Part shown: positions 21,890-36,600 of the stretch, in pieces
How positions within the stretch are numbered: position 1 is the first letter of the stretch
Layout of the letters: each line of letters begins with the position of its first letter
Source: Primulina eburnea
Taxonomy: Eukaryota > Streptophyta > Magnoliopsida > Lamiales > Gesneriaceae
Reading direction: 5' to 3'
DNA length: 64,000 bases
Assembly: GCF_022965805.1 (NCBI RefSeq)
Contig: NC_133102.1
Span: 5,836,885 to 5,900,884 of the forward strand
Position numbers and translations under genes: made by a program
Notes under the pieces: generated by a model
Told to the model about the DNA's origin: nothing
Seen by the model: the letters and a program-made list of their open reading frames with translations, nothing else
The model's database searches: none

Positions 21890-23259
21890 AATTGATATGG
21901 GGGGGAAATTCTCACTGCTGTAAACCGTTTATTGAATCAAAAGATGTAGTCCCGCTGCTATACAAGTAAAGAACAAAGCTTATTTATACTAAGTCAAGGA
22001 AGAAGTGCTAGAATAGGAAAACACGCTTATAATAAATATTATTGCAACTTTAATACTCCCCCTCAAGCTTGGAACAAATCCATCATTCCAAGCTTGGACA
22101 CCAAATACTGATGTTGGCCTTTTCCCAGTGCTTTGGTCAACAAATCCGCTGGTTGTTCCTCCGTTGAGACATGAGAAGTTTTGATCAACTTGTCACATAT
22201 CTTTTCTCGCACTATGTGGCAATCTATCTCGATGTGTTTCGTTCTTTCGTGATACATAGGGTTGGATGCAATGTGCAAAGCAGCGGTGCTATCACAGTAT
22301 ATTACCACTGGAAGTGCTAAGTCTATTCCCATGTCTTTTAAGATTCCAACCACCCAAATTACTTCACAAGTTGCATTGGCCATTGCTCGATATTCTGCCT
22401 CAGCCGATGATCTCGATACCGTTGCTTGCTTTTTAGTTTTCCATGACAGTAATGAGTCTCCAAGTTTAACACAATATCCAGTAACAGACCTTCTTGTCAT
22501 GGGGCAAGTTCCCCAGTCCGAATCACAATAAGCCACCAGAGATAGTGAGCATTGTGCTGAGAGCAAAATTCCTTTTCCGGGTGAAGATTTCAAATATCGT
22601 AGCACCCTTAAGGCTGCCTCCAAGTGCGATGATTTAGGATTGTTCATGAATTGACTTAATGTCTGTACAGCATAGCATATATCTGGCCGTGTAACTGTGA
22701 GATAGATAAGTCTACCAATTAATCTCCTGTATTCACTAGCATTAGTCAATAAAGGATCATCAACAGCATCTTTCCTTGCACTTTCATCAAATTCCTTCGA
22801 AGTAAGCTTGATGTTCTGATCCATGGGAGTGTCACAAACTTTGGCACCTCCCAATCCTGCATCTGATATTAGTTCCAGAGCATACTTCCTTTGGTTCAAG
22901 CATATCCCACATTTTGATCTAGCAACCTCTATGCCAAGGAAATATTTCAACATTCCCAAGTCCTTGATCTTGATATTTTTGTGTAGATGCTGCTTTAATG
23001 AGTCGATCGAAGCTTGATGATTACCAGTTATAACTATGTCATCAACATAGACCAGCAAAATGGTAATAAAGGCCTGATCTTTCTTGACAAACAGTGAATG
23101 ATCAAGTGTAGATTGACAGAAACCAGCCCTCCTCATGATAGATGCAAACTTAATGTTCCATTGTCTTGATGCTTGTTTTAGGCCATACAATGACTTCATT
23201 AGTTTGCATACTTTAACCATTTTGTTCTCCCCCTGTCTACGAAAACCTTCACAAGTCAT
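21890..23259 (-). mobile_element. 5'-truncated copia remnant with 3' LTR
   Basis: Minus-strand reverse transcriptase/RNase H, polypurine tract (CTTGAGGGGGAG, 22067-22056) and a 3' LTR of roughly 165 bp (22055 to about 21890). The LTR contains TATAAATAAGC and an AATAAA signal. Its first bases are TA rather than TG, probably a point mutation. Upstream of 23250 no integrase, gag or second LTR is found. Confidence 0.8.
22063..23259 (-). pseudogene. copia reverse transcriptase and RNase H fragment
   Basis: A 398-residue open frame. It contains LMKSLYGLKQASRQWN, the catalytic LLVYVDDIVITG, LGMLKYFLGIEVARS and the RNase H parts YCDSDWGTCP, SRSSAEAEYRAMANATCEV and IYCDSTAALHIASNP, ending QPADLLTKALGK. 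All catalytic motifs look intact. The N-terminal part of RT is missing: the frame enters at EGFRRQGENKMV, and the preceding residues do not belong. It is therefore a dead fragment of a Pol polyprotein despite its long ORF. Confidence 0.9.
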
Positions 23260-24547
23260 GTATACAAATCTATAGAAATACTTTCATAAGACTTGATTTT
23301 GGACAGATTTAAGAGTTTTGAGAAGAAATGATTAGAATTTATCATGATTAAGGAACCCCATCGTTTGTTATCAATGATGGAACACAGAAAAAAGGATAAA
23401 ATGATTTATTCAAAAACGTAAAATTTATGATATTGAGAAACATAGAATTGGAAAAAAATACATAAAATATGAACACGAGTTTCATTAAAAAGGAAACGAG
23501 TTGCAAGTTGATGTCCTAAGAGAAAAATGGCTAATGCAAGTCTTTGAGATTCCAACAACAATGTTTCAAGGTAAAAAAAAAGAACCAAAATGTGAAAAGA
23601 TGCTCGAGGAAATCACTCCCCATTTTTCCTTTTGTATATTTTCTCTTTATTTTAAATAAAAATATTATAAATTTATCGGGAAATTTTTTTTAAAATGTAA
23701 TTATTGTTTTTATTTTCCCTCAACAAAACAAATATTCATCGTTATTAAGCCAATTAGAAAGTATTCTCGGTCCTACAAGTTTTACAAACAAATTTTCTGT
23801 CGCGCTTATTTAAAGAGTGAGTGCACGTTTTCTAAAATTTAGTTAACGAATTTATATATTATTATTAAAAAAAAAGACATACTCCTAAAATAGAAACTAG
23901 GCTACATATAGTATATATGACTAACCAAAAGGAAATACGACCGTGAAAACATTTTATTTGCACTCTATTAGTTAGCTCAAGTTGTTAGAAAAAAGTAATA
24001 CGTTATTAATATGTCCATGGGCTAAAGCGATATTTTACTAAAATTGACTAACATTGATATAAGTATAAAATGTTCCAATTAAATTGATATTCATCAAAGC
24101 AGTTTTTAATTATCATCCAATAACTTCTATATGTCAATTTCACTTTTGATATAATACGAAAATAAACTAAAAATGAAAACAAAAAAATATCATATTAACA
24201 CGAGGACGAATATGCAAGAGATTCAAATTCCAAACGAGGACGAACTTAATGAAAGAGTTGATATTGATATTATTGCATATGCTTCACGTAAAATTTGAAT
24301 TCTTCAGGCGTTGATGAGTCTAGAGATTGAGATACAATTGATAAATATATTAAGAATACTTGGTTGAAAAATATCCAAATAGATGTCACGTTCTTATGTT
24401 ATGAACAACTTATATTATGAAAAAACGACGACACATTATGCTTTCAGAATCTCGGGTTGGAGACTTAAATTAAATAGTCATTTTATATCAAATACAAGCT
24501 CTCCATTCCTATTCATTCAAGATGACATTTCTGACGTGATACTACGA
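23260..24547. other. intergenic, AT-rich
   Basis: No gene recognised. The right part would include the 3' UTR of the PPR gene that ends at 24635. Confidence 0.5.
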
Positions 24548-24634
24548 CTAGTCATTAAGAGCACACTCTTCTTCTTCTTCTGTCAATTCATCTTCACATA
24601 ATTTCTCGAGACATTCTCTCGAGTGTTGTTTGTG

Positions 24635-27600
24635 TCAACCTGTAAAGGTCAAAACATTGGCCGACTCAAAAAACTTCACTCACACGGAAGCATAATCAGG
24701 TGGGAGATAACAAGAACATGCTAAAAAAATAATAAAGAAGAGTTCACAGAATCGTATAAAACTAGTACCTTTGTTTCCCGGTCTGGTTTCTAAACCATCT
24801 AGCAACCCCAAAGTTGCTGCTAATGCCTTCTTCTTTTTCTTTTGATTCTTTTCAACAGATAAAGGTTTCAGGTACGTTTTTTGGCATGCTTGGATGACGC
24901 AAAGGACATGGGGGTCGTCTTTTGATATGTTATTAAGCATTTTTGCTGCAGATACTCGTTCTCCTGAAGCCAAGAGAGCCTGGTACATCCTGCAAGCATT
25001 CAACAGAGAACCTAAATTAAAATTTAGTATCTGCAATGAGTTGTAATAATCTGAATTATCATATTTCTCTTGTAGATAGGATTTGATTATTAGAATCAGG
25101 ATAATTTAAAACCCCGTTTTTTTTTTAAAATCGGGCGTAAAACCCCTGCAAACGGGACAAATGTGGTGCAATATATGTTTTCTATATTTTACAGGGGTGA
25201 TAACTGCAAGCTAAAAAGAAATCACTCCAATTCCAGCATGGAGGTCATCCTCTTTCAGAATATTACAACGAATGAAACTCATGTTCTCGAATTGGTCCAA
25301 TGATATGGAGTCTCCAAAGGATATTGAGAAATTGAGTTGCAGGTGTCGATCACAATTTGGATAAAGTAAGCAGGTCTGTTTTGGATACCTCTCCCCTTTC
25401 AAGTTTAGATATGAAGCAGATAAGAAAGTCCGTCAAGAAGCACAAAAGCAAGTTGCCATGGGATTAGACAGACATCTGGAGCAATATTTGTCTTCTCAAT
25501 CCACGACATATGGGTTGCAAGATTTCTTTGAAAGTGGTGACTGACTGCATGTTTGTGCAGTAAGTAATCTTAAGATAAATCTATTGCCTGATAGACAAAT
25601 AAGATTGCCAACCAGATGCTTGTCCAATGGCTGCCTAAAACTAATGTAAAGAAGCACTATCAAAGTAGGCATTCTAGAAAACATTCAGTAAAGGATCTGA
25701 AAAGTAAGGGGGTTCACAAGAATATTGTTGTATCAGGTAGACGGTGCTACACCCCCTGCATGATCTACCACGCCTACTGAGGGGAAATTAACTATAAAAT
25801 ATTTTATCAAGGCATATGATAACTCGTATTTTAGTAGGCTCGTAGTGAACCGAACAAACATACCTACTATGCCTTTAGATAGCTCTCAAAATATATCATA
25901 GAAACTTTCAAAGTTTGAAATCCAACTCAAACACAAAATTATTACCAATCATGGAATTAAACTCCGGTTAACAATTCTGATGGAAATTGATAATGTTTGA
26001 ACTTGAATCTATTAGATGTATGTTGGATGCCTCTGCATTGCAAGAACAAACAGTTGGCGGCTCCCATGGTCTCTGCTTCTTCACTAGTTCACTCACCTCC
26101 GAAAATCAGGTGACAGTAGAAGAGGACTCTAAAGGTAAAACTTTATCCTAAAAACCTAGATGATTAAAACGAAAGTAGTAAATAGTAGAAGAATTCAAGA
26201 TGCGCTACCTTACAAAACTTAAAACATTGTACGGCAGGCCAGCTTTCTTGTATTCTTCCCAAATAGCAAACGTAGTTTTGGCATCCTTGCAATTCACACA
26301 AGCACTCAGGAGAAAATCAAGACTTTTCCTTGAAGGGCGAACACCTAATTCGGACTTAATAGCTTGAAGTAAATTAAGACCAAATTGCATGTCCTTGCCC
26401 TCTTTCTCCACAATAAAGCAAAATACCTACTCCATAACATGTGTCAATAAGAACATTAAACTCAAGATATGAAGTCTCATAAGCTGCTTCTTGCAAGATG
26501 ATGGGAAAAACAAGGTCAATACCTCATCAAACAGAACTTCTGTAGCAACTTGACAGTTGCTGAATTTATCCTTGACTTGCTTGAGTAAATCAAGTGTAGA
26601 TCTGAAACAAAAAAAAAAAAAAAAACAATCATAACCTCGTGGATTGACAGAAACAAACATCATGGAAACGACAAAGAAAAAGCAAAGAGAACCTTAGATG
26701 TCCTTGCTGAACACAATATGATATGACCCTGAAGCAGGCATCAACCCAATAAGGTGAACTGGTTAATTCCTCGAGAAGCTGAAGCAATCTATTCAATTCT
26801 CCTTCGGATTGAAAATGTTCCTGCCAAAATCATGAAATTTGATAAGTTTGTTCACAAAACACGTCGATTCTTATAAAACGAGCCAAAGCAGCTTACAATA
26901 AGACATCTAATAGCTTTAGGGTCCAGGTGGCAGTCAGCTTCTTTGATCTCTTCGTACAGTTTAAGAGCACCAGATAACTGCCCATGGGATGCAAGAGCTC
27001 CAACAAGAACACCCTTAATTTCATTAAAGTTCTTCACTGGAATTCTTTTGTCAAAGATAACCTGCACAGAGATCAACAATATTGTAAAAAATGGATGCAG
27101 GGGTGAAGTTGTATCCAAGCCTGTGACCACTTTGTTGCTAATTAGTAAGGTAGAATCTGTTGTGTTGTGTAGGGGAGAACTTAAAAATTCCACTCCAAAA
27201 CAGAAAGTGAAAGGCTTCGGGATCAGCTTATAAAACGGGGCTTTCTTCTTCACCTAACGAACAACCCACCTTATGTACAGTTTTTTGGCAGGGATATCCT
27301 TGTCAGCCAATCTTAATCTCACTAGCTAAGACAAAGCACAATTATTTCCATTCAGCTACAAGTTTGGTGCTCTAGTCAGCAAGTATATTATCAGGAACAT
27401 TTTATTGGAAAGCATAGCCAAAGCAGAAACCAAAGAGAAACTTCATACCTTCTTAGCCTTATCGAATTCACCACAGGCAGCATATGCATTCACAAGGGCC
27501 ATGAAAACCTGCTTTATGGGTTGAATTCCCGAGTCAAGCATGTCATTATAATTCTACAAGCAGAACATCAACAGAAACCATCAGTATAAAATTATAAGTA

Positions 27601-30600
27601 GCATGACTTTAGCAACATAATATTTTTCCCCATTAAAGGACTAGTTAACCAGGTAAGAAGAGCTGTATACAGGACATAACATCAATATTGCAGAAAATCG
27701 CTGATTAAATGCAGATAAAAATAAATGTTGAAATCCAGGGACACTATGATGTCGTTCAAGTATATAAAGCATTAGAAAGAAATAGATAGAACTCAAAATA
27801 AAATGCAAGCTTGTGATTATCTATTTAGACTGGTCCATAACATTTAAAAAAACCAATTGGGCTCGACTCAACTTTATTTCAAAGTTTGATGTGTGTGTAT
27901 ATGGTATTGAAAATTGTTATTTTTTTAATTGGTGGTCATAAAAAGTAAAAATTATACACAACTTTTACATAAACTGTCCAGTACATGAAAAAGAAAACAA
28001 TAGTAATTTGTGATAAGCACTAAACATTTTAGTTATTTTTTTCTAGCGTGTAGTCTTTAATTAAATCAACCTTAATGTCCATTGACAAGAGATCCCAACC
28101 CACAATGTTCCTCCATAGATGTACAATTTACAGTTTTGTTGTCACATAAAATAAAGACAACCTTAGTTATCTGCTTCTCACTCTGGCTGTTACTTATCAG
28201 ACAGGCAAAAGTCATGGCATCTGGTTTCACTTCAGCGTCTTCCATTTGTTCAAGAACATGCATAGCACAAGAGGTGTTTTTCTGCACATTTTGGTAACAC
28301 AGAATGTCAAGAATAAAATGCATAATAGTTTGAAGGAGAACCCAGTACCAACAGTTTCACACATTAGATACAAGCCACAAAATTATCCGATGTGCAAGTG
28401 GGTCCAAATGGGATCTGACCAATCAATAATGGGCAAAAACAGATATCAGATCATTTGACCAAGTTTTAAGAAAGCTAGCAAGGAATAGTGGGAGCTCATA
28501 TTCATATCACTTTCCTTATAAAAAGGACAGAGGTAAAACTGTCTTAGCAAGGGCCAAGGAATAGTGGGAGCTCATATTCATCACTTTCCTTATAAAAACG
28601 ACAGAGGTAAAACTGTCTTAAAGGTAGGTATCTACTACTGCAACATGACTGAGGTACAAATATAAATTAAATTTTTAACCAGCACTATGTCTTGAACAGG
28701 TCATTAAGATACAAGGGTGAAAACTGTTAAGATTGGAACTTGGACTAACTCAACCCCAAAAGCTAGCTCAAGGGGGGAGGATTGTCCAAGCCAATATATG
28801 CCACTCAAAGGTTATTTATCTAACCGATGTGGGACATTTAACACACCCCTCTCACGCCCAGGAATGAACATCTGGAGCGTGGAGTTTACAAATGACCCAA
28901 TTATGGGCAGAACGGGTGGCCTAATTATAGGCAGTCCAACACATAACGGTGAAACCCGGGCTCTGATACCATGTTAAGATTGGAACTCGAACCTAACTCA
29001 ACCCCAAAAGCTAGCTCAAGGGAGGAGGATTGTCCAAGCCAATATATGCCACTCAAAGGTTATTTATCGACATTTAACAAAAACTTGGAGCATTCAGAAA
29101 GAACTAACCCACCTCACGGAAATATCCAGCCATTATAGCATTGAACATGCTTGCTGTTGGCATTAACTTCATTGTTAGTAGATCACTGATAATTCCATAA
29201 GCTCCCTGAAACTGCATTTAGATGTAAAATGAAAGCCATAGAAGCTGAAACAAATTACGTACAACACACTAAAAAAGAGACACTAACATCTTTCATCTTC
29301 ACGCATAGCTGTATCATCATCCTGAAGGTCTCATTATTTGGCTTCAGATTGTGGTGATATATCATTGAATTGATTTGATGAACCTAAAAAATGGGAAGAG
29401 TAAATATCAACTTCATTCCAAGTTGTTTTAATTCCAAAAGTTGACTGATTTATATTAAAAAGAAACAAAAAATGAAAATCTAAAGTCTAACAAAAAAAAT
29501 GATCAGTGACGTAGAAAATCCTTAATATAAATAACCCTTTCATTCTTCTATGAATATTAAAGCTTGAAGCAAAATCCAAAGACTTGATATTTTCAATGAC
29601 CAACTTGGTATCAAAAGTCAAAGTTATTAGTTCAAGGTTTTTGCCCTCGAATTAAACAACGAAGAACAATCTTGAGTATGATCCATGAATTTCGGTGTTG
29701 AATTTCATTGACTTTGATTTAAGGGGTCTATGCATACTTCCAAACAAAATTTGAACTGAGAATTTTTCAAAAATAATTAACCACATACTTGTCTTCCTAT
29801 TACTATCTCAACTTCAGGCCTTATACCAAAACAATTTACTTTCTTCAAGACTATAACCCAGTATTCTTTTGATTGGAAGATGTAGGTTTGAGAACTTTAA
29901 ATCATGATCCTATCACATTCATCTCTTTGCCAATTTATACATTTTCATTCACCAGTTTGCCAAATTATGCATTTTCATAAGGGAAAAAACATTTACTTGT
30001 CATCAATATCTGCATTTGAACGTTGGCTGGACATGCATGTATTTCAAAACTATCCCTGATATCAAACCACCATTTTTCAGACAAAACACACAGATAATCT
30101 ATATACCTATAAAAGTATATATAATTGACATTGTTTTCCGATTGTGCATTGACAAAAATACCTTTCATGCAAATTTGAACAAAATAAAACTTATTATTAT
30201 TATAATGTAAAGATAAAAATAGGACATAAATGTCTCATCATTACTAATAATTAATTGACTTTAGAGCCTTATTGTAATGTATCTATATCTATATACCTAT
30301 ACAAATATAAATGATGGGCAAAGTTTTTCATTATGATTTTCCTACATTGCCCAAAAACTATGCATTGTTTGTATTAATTGCGCAAAATCTATATCTATAT
30401 ATCTATAAAAGTATGGATGAGGGGCAAAGTTTTTGCATTGTGATTTTACTACATTGCCCAAAAACTATGTATTGTTTATATAAATTGCATGGGCATTGCT
30501 GGAAAAAGTATATAAAATTTAGGGACAAATTTGGGATATTGAATTTGTAATGTATTGATTATTTATTTAATTGATGCTTTTATTTTTTGAACTCATTAAA

Positions 30601-33600
30601 CACATGAGGATTATAGTGTTTTTATTTTTTAATAGAAATTTTGAAAATAACATTACATACAAATTGAATAGATATTCGATAATAAAAAATACATTAGAAA
30701 AAAAATATTTTCTTCATACATAATTCTTACAAAAAATATTAAAAGAATATTTTTTTATAAAAAAATATATTTTTCATTAAAAATATTAAAATAATATATA
30801 TTTAACTTTTATTCTTATAAAAGTGTAAAAAGAATAAAAAAGTTTTTCATTGTAAATTTTCTACTATTCTCATAAATTGTGTGTTCTTAGATTAATTGCA
30901 TGAAAATTTTCTACACAATCATTAAATACATAAGAATTATAATAGTATTTTTATTTTTTAATAGAAAATTGTAACATAAGAAACTTTGAAAATAATGTTA
31001 CATAAAAATTGAATAGATATTTGATAATCAAAATACATTAGAGAAATAACATTTTTTTGATGCATAATTCTTAGAAAAAATATTAAAAAAACAGATTTTT
31101 TAATTTTAAAAAAATCGTTAAAAATATTAAAAGAATATATATTTAACTATTATACTTATAAAGGTGTAAAAAAGAATAATAACGTTTTTCATTATAAATT
31201 TTCTATCATCCCCTTAAATTGTGTGTTGTTAGATTAATGCATGGAAATTTTCTACACAATTTATGAGAAATCTATGGATTAAAAATGAATATATGTTTTA
31301 TAATAAAAATATATTTTTTATCTATACCTACAAAAGTGTAGATAATTGGCCATGTTTTCCAATTGTCAAAAGATAAAAATGACCTACTCATCAATACAAA
31401 TCCAAAGATTCAATAAAGATATATTTGTAAATTTCTAATTTTTGTAAGTGTAAAAATGAAATATCAAAATTTTTTATTTATTCCACCTAATATATAATTA
31501 GTAGCCTATTAATATTCTAACAAATACTAATGAATTATCACTAAAATATACATTGATTGTAATAATTTATATCATTTCAAGAATAAAATGTAACTCATAT
31601 ATTAATTTTTTTCAAATAATCCATCTTTATACTAACTTTAAATATATTATTCTTTTAATTTTCTTTCTACATGTTATTTTATGATTTTAATGCAATTTTG
31701 TAATCATATTTTAGTGTAGTTTCTAATTAAGTAATAAATTATAGTATCACAAAAAGATATAATAAAAAAATAATTATATATGCAATAGTACAATAACATG
31801 ATAGTATATAATAATAATATGAAATTTAATACTAATATATTTTATAATTTTTTAACTAAGAATTGAAAGTAAAGAATTTAATAAATTATTTAGTAGAATC
31901 TATATCAATAATTATGAATGTTAATATACTAATAATATCATAAAATATGAATCTGATAGAAAAATTAAGAGAGTTAGCTATAATAAGAAATTTAAATATT
32001 TTAGTAGCACTTTTCTAAAAAAAATTTATATATCAGACAAAGTCTTTCATTGGAATCCTTCCTACAGAGGAAGAAGGGGTGACGTATGAGTGTTTTTCTC
32101 CGAGCATCCACAAAATTCTCGTGTCTTTACTTTTCACAAGTTTTTACATTTCAAACTATATCTTCTTGTTTAGATTGTCAACCGGTTGAAAATATCATTA
32201 GAAATATTGAACTATCTTCCACACTTTTCATGTGGTTCATATTTCAAACCGTTTGAGAAAATCTTTCACCCGCCTAAAAATGATTGAAAACAAATTTTAA
32301 TAGCAAATATTTTTTAAAGAGTTTATTCATCCTCATCTAAATTCTTTTCTGATCCCAACAATATACAATTACTAAACACATACAAACATCATAATATAAA
32401 TTATATACTTTTTAAAAAATTATTCATTAACTAATGTATATGAAAATTAATTTATCTATGATATATAATTCTAAAGCAAAAGGTAAAAAAGTTCTGTAGG
32501 AGGTTAAATAATATTTAAATTGAATATTATAGGTTATATTTTATAATCAATATTATTATTTCATTAGTTTTGATAATATTTTGATGAGTTGGTCACAAAT
32601 ATTTTAAATTGATAATTATTTGTCCTTAGTGTGCTTCACTTATACAAATTATGATTTATGCAATTTATAAAATCCATAATTTAGTTGATTTTTAGGTTAT
32701 TATACCTTATACGTATTGCTTAGATATATATTTTCAAAATTTGTTTCAGTTCAATACGTTCTATATATTATGCTTATTATAATTTATTATATAACATAAA
32801 ATCAATGGCTTGAATTTTGATTTGAGAAACAATTTTGAAAGTAAGATATATGAGTTCTTAACTAATTTATTTGTCTAATATGACAAAAGACTAAATCAAT
32901 GTAAATAAAAAATTATTCAAATTATTTTTTAAAAAAATCAAATTTTAATTTTTATTAAATAATTAATATTTACGTGCATTGCACGTGTTTCTTGCTAGTT
33001 ATTTAAATGATTTGACAGAAAAATAAAAATGATTTTGAAGTTGGACTAGATTCTAGGTTATGTACATGCCGAGAAAACTATCTATCAGACTATCGATACT
33101 GTAAGGCCAAGTTTGGTTTAAAGGATGATGAAGGATTAGATAAAATTATCCTAATTCATCTCATGTTTAGACTGATTTTTAAGATCCATGATTACTTACC
33201 TGCCTTATTATTTATCACACCTTGTTGGTGTGATAGTTCATCTTCTTCCATCATTTTCCCAGTGTACCCTCAGTCCTCACAATTTTATTTGTTCACTCTT
33301 CACTATTTTACAATTTCTTGAAAATGAACTTAGCAAGCAAGATTCTTGAATATAGATGCAGTCCCAAATTTGTGTTGTGAAGGTTGTTTACAGAGAAAAA
33401 TTCATAAAATTGAGCCAAGGTAACTCTTTAGATTCCTCTGAAAAGCTCGAAATGCCACCATTTTCAGTGTGACAGCCACTAAACAATTTTTCAAACCCTC
33501 CTCTAAAATTCGAGCTTGTGTGACAGGAGACCCGTGGAAATTGCGGTACTTGCAGATTCTAAAATGACAGTTGGGCAATGGTTCGAGGGTGGTAGCAATG

Positions 33601-36600
33601 GGGCTTCTTGACTCAACCATGGGGTTTGGATGTGAAAATGTACTTGTGAATTACACAAGAAAATGAAGCATAGAAGAAACAAAGAAAGAAAATGGTTGGT
33701 GGGAGATGGGATTCAACAAAAGGAGCGAAGAGAGGGAGGAAAATGTGCAGTGCAGTGAAGAGAACCGTCTAGTGGGGAGGAGAAAGTGAAAAGTGGAAGG
33801 TATTTTTGTCATTAATAAAATAAAATACAAAATCATCCATCACATCAAAGTCATACCAAAGTATGCCATATATTTTATCGTACTATATTATTCATTCATA
33901 TCTTTAAATTTCTTATCAACCATTCAGTTATCCTATCATTCAAACCATGCGGAACCTAAATATACCCATACCCTTGATAAATCTGGCCCAGTTTATTATT
34001 TTATCAAAACACAAGTTACATTAAATAAAGGACGACACCAAGGGGCAATTCTTCCCAAAATATTTTGAATTGACAATAATAGTTATAAAAAAAATAAATT
34101 ATAATCCTGCTAAAAGGCAAGGAATTTTGAAGAATCCCCCCAATCAGTGACATTTGAAAGCTCTTCCACCGATGAGGAAAACCAAGGAGATGAATATGAA
34201 AGTAATAAAATCAAGATTTATAAAGAAGGGAAAAAAATAAATTGACATACCATGTTATATTCACAGCTCCGGTCACATGCATCTAATATAACATGAAATG
34301 TCTCTAATGTCAAAGTCAAATCAGACTTCCAAGCCTCGTCAGCTAAACTGAGTGCCTCGTGTACCTAAACAAAATTTAACAGTAAATCATGCTAGCTGAG
34401 CAATTGGATCTACAATGCACAAAGAAAACTCCAGACACGATGCAGCAGCACTAAGTTCAGAACCAAGTAAGTTTTGTTTAGACAGGAGTATGTAGGCAGA
34501 AAGCTGACTTAGCAAATTTTTTTCTTCACAGGGCTTTAGATTGATCTGAATTAGCTCTATAAGCATTGGGCCATACCTTGAGGATATCACAAGAATATCT
34601 TATGAGCTTCTCATATTGCGCAGAAGTGGGTAAAACTTCCAATTTGGCAAGTAATCCATGGAATTTTACGATGACATTGTCGACCTACCTCAACAAATAA
34701 AAGATAACATCAGAGGATATAATTAAAAAAGAGAAAATCCAATGAAGAAAGCCGTGCGCATCAAACCCAACATAGAATCTACAAAGGATCACCAACTCCA
34801 ACCTATACACATCAGGTACCTATATTCATCATGGATCTCCACTATCGAAGAAAATAAGCACGAATAAAATGTAAAACTATCCCAAACTAAAAAAAAAATT
34901 ACGTATAAAAACAATGTGGTAAATGATTGTCTACCAAACAGGAAACTACTTTCTTTTGGCCGTTGAATATGATTTATGAACTGAGTAGCAAGAAGTAGGA
35001 CATTTTTCTCATGAATGGATAACGACCACATTAAATATGTTAAATGCATATGGCATCACTTGGTCTGTGCCAAGAGTTTACATTCACAATTATTTTTAAA
35101 TTAACTACTTAATATGCTTAGCTTTTCTAACATTACTGCATAATTGTTGCTCCTCATTCAGTCGTGAAGAGACAACATAACAGAAGTTACTGGCTAATAC
35201 GATCCAAGGACTAGCGGAGTTCCACTTAAATTACTGGAAATATGTCACTGTCTGAAGTTCATCCTTGAACAAGATAAGCCAAAACGGTTGATAAAGGTGG
35301 AGATGTATGGGTAAGACTATGTGATAGCTGAAATACTTCAAAACAACATGCTTCACAATGGAGCAAACTGTCTTAAGCAAAATCGCTTCAAATCCATGGA
35401 ATAAACAAATTACCAGTAACATTCATGAAAGGTTCCTCACCGCTAAATTTGGAATGCTTATTACATATTCATAGATGAACTTCGAAATGTTTTCCGCACT
35501 CATATCTGCAATGTAGCAAAATTAGCACATTTGCACTATAAAATAAAAGCCTGGGAATGTATGTCACTCAAAGCCCTTGGCAACCCAGAAGTAAAAAAAT
35601 CATATATTAGACATTCCAAACACCGAGGATAGCAAACTGGATACATTTAATGGACAACTATGTAACTATACTGCAGCACCAAGATGCATTCAATGGTTGC
35701 GACAGTTTAAAAACTTTTTCCAAGATTACTTGTAGATATCTTTTCTTACTTGCTTAGATTCTTTTCTGCATAATATGGTATTTTTTGCATACCTTTTTAA
35801 AAATGGATTACATATTCCAGATAAAAACATGAAATATTGTGTCTAAGAAACACTGATTTTTTATCAGTAAATTTATTGAAAATTCCTTTATCCAAAAATC
35901 TATTGATCATATACTAACCAGTGCTTTTCAAAGCCAGTAGGAATTTATCAGCGACAGGTTCCAGTAAGAACTTCCCCAGGGACTTGAAGATATTCACCAA
36001 AAGTACATCTGAGGTAACTTTAGTTATGTCGAAAGTATTCAATAGTGTAATTAATTCTTCTTTTCGGCTGCTTTCACACAACGCCAACAATATATTTTCT
36101 GCAAGATAATTGCAATGCCAGGATTAGAAATTATGTCTATATGACACAAGCTAAACCCATAATCAAATAAGTGGACATCAAATATAATAAATTGAGATAG
36201 CTGTTTGTGAAAGATGATTGGCCAAATTTTAATTTCGAAATTTAGCCAAATTTCAATTTCAAAAATAAAAGAGAAGAAGAAACTAAATTGCAGCAGAATT
36301 TAAGGACTTTTATGGCTGAAAGTATAAAAGATATGACTGGGAGCTTTCTATCCTCCAGCACCCTACTTGTAGATAAAATGAGTAAGCCGTCTCTGTATGA
36401 CCAGTGCTAAACGAACAAACATGTTCCAGACAAAAATAAATACATCTTTAGGGCATGAAAAACTTTATCTTACAGCGAAATCATGAAAAAACTGAGTAAA
36501 AGGAAATTCAAATAAAAATACTACGCTGAAACAATAACCACTTGCAAAAAGGGCTACAGAAACACTTTGTCCTCCTCAACATAGCTTAATTGGATTATAG

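Noticed and set aside
24680..24768. Read-through of the PPR exon into RFCELFFIIFLACSCY
   Set aside because: A strong GT donor at 24768 precedes it and the extension is hydrophobic intron-like sequence; splicing gives a better end.
33402..33620. 72-residue minus-strand ORF in the PPR intron
   Set aside because: No family, no splice sites joining it in phase to exons 7 and 8, which already fit each other.
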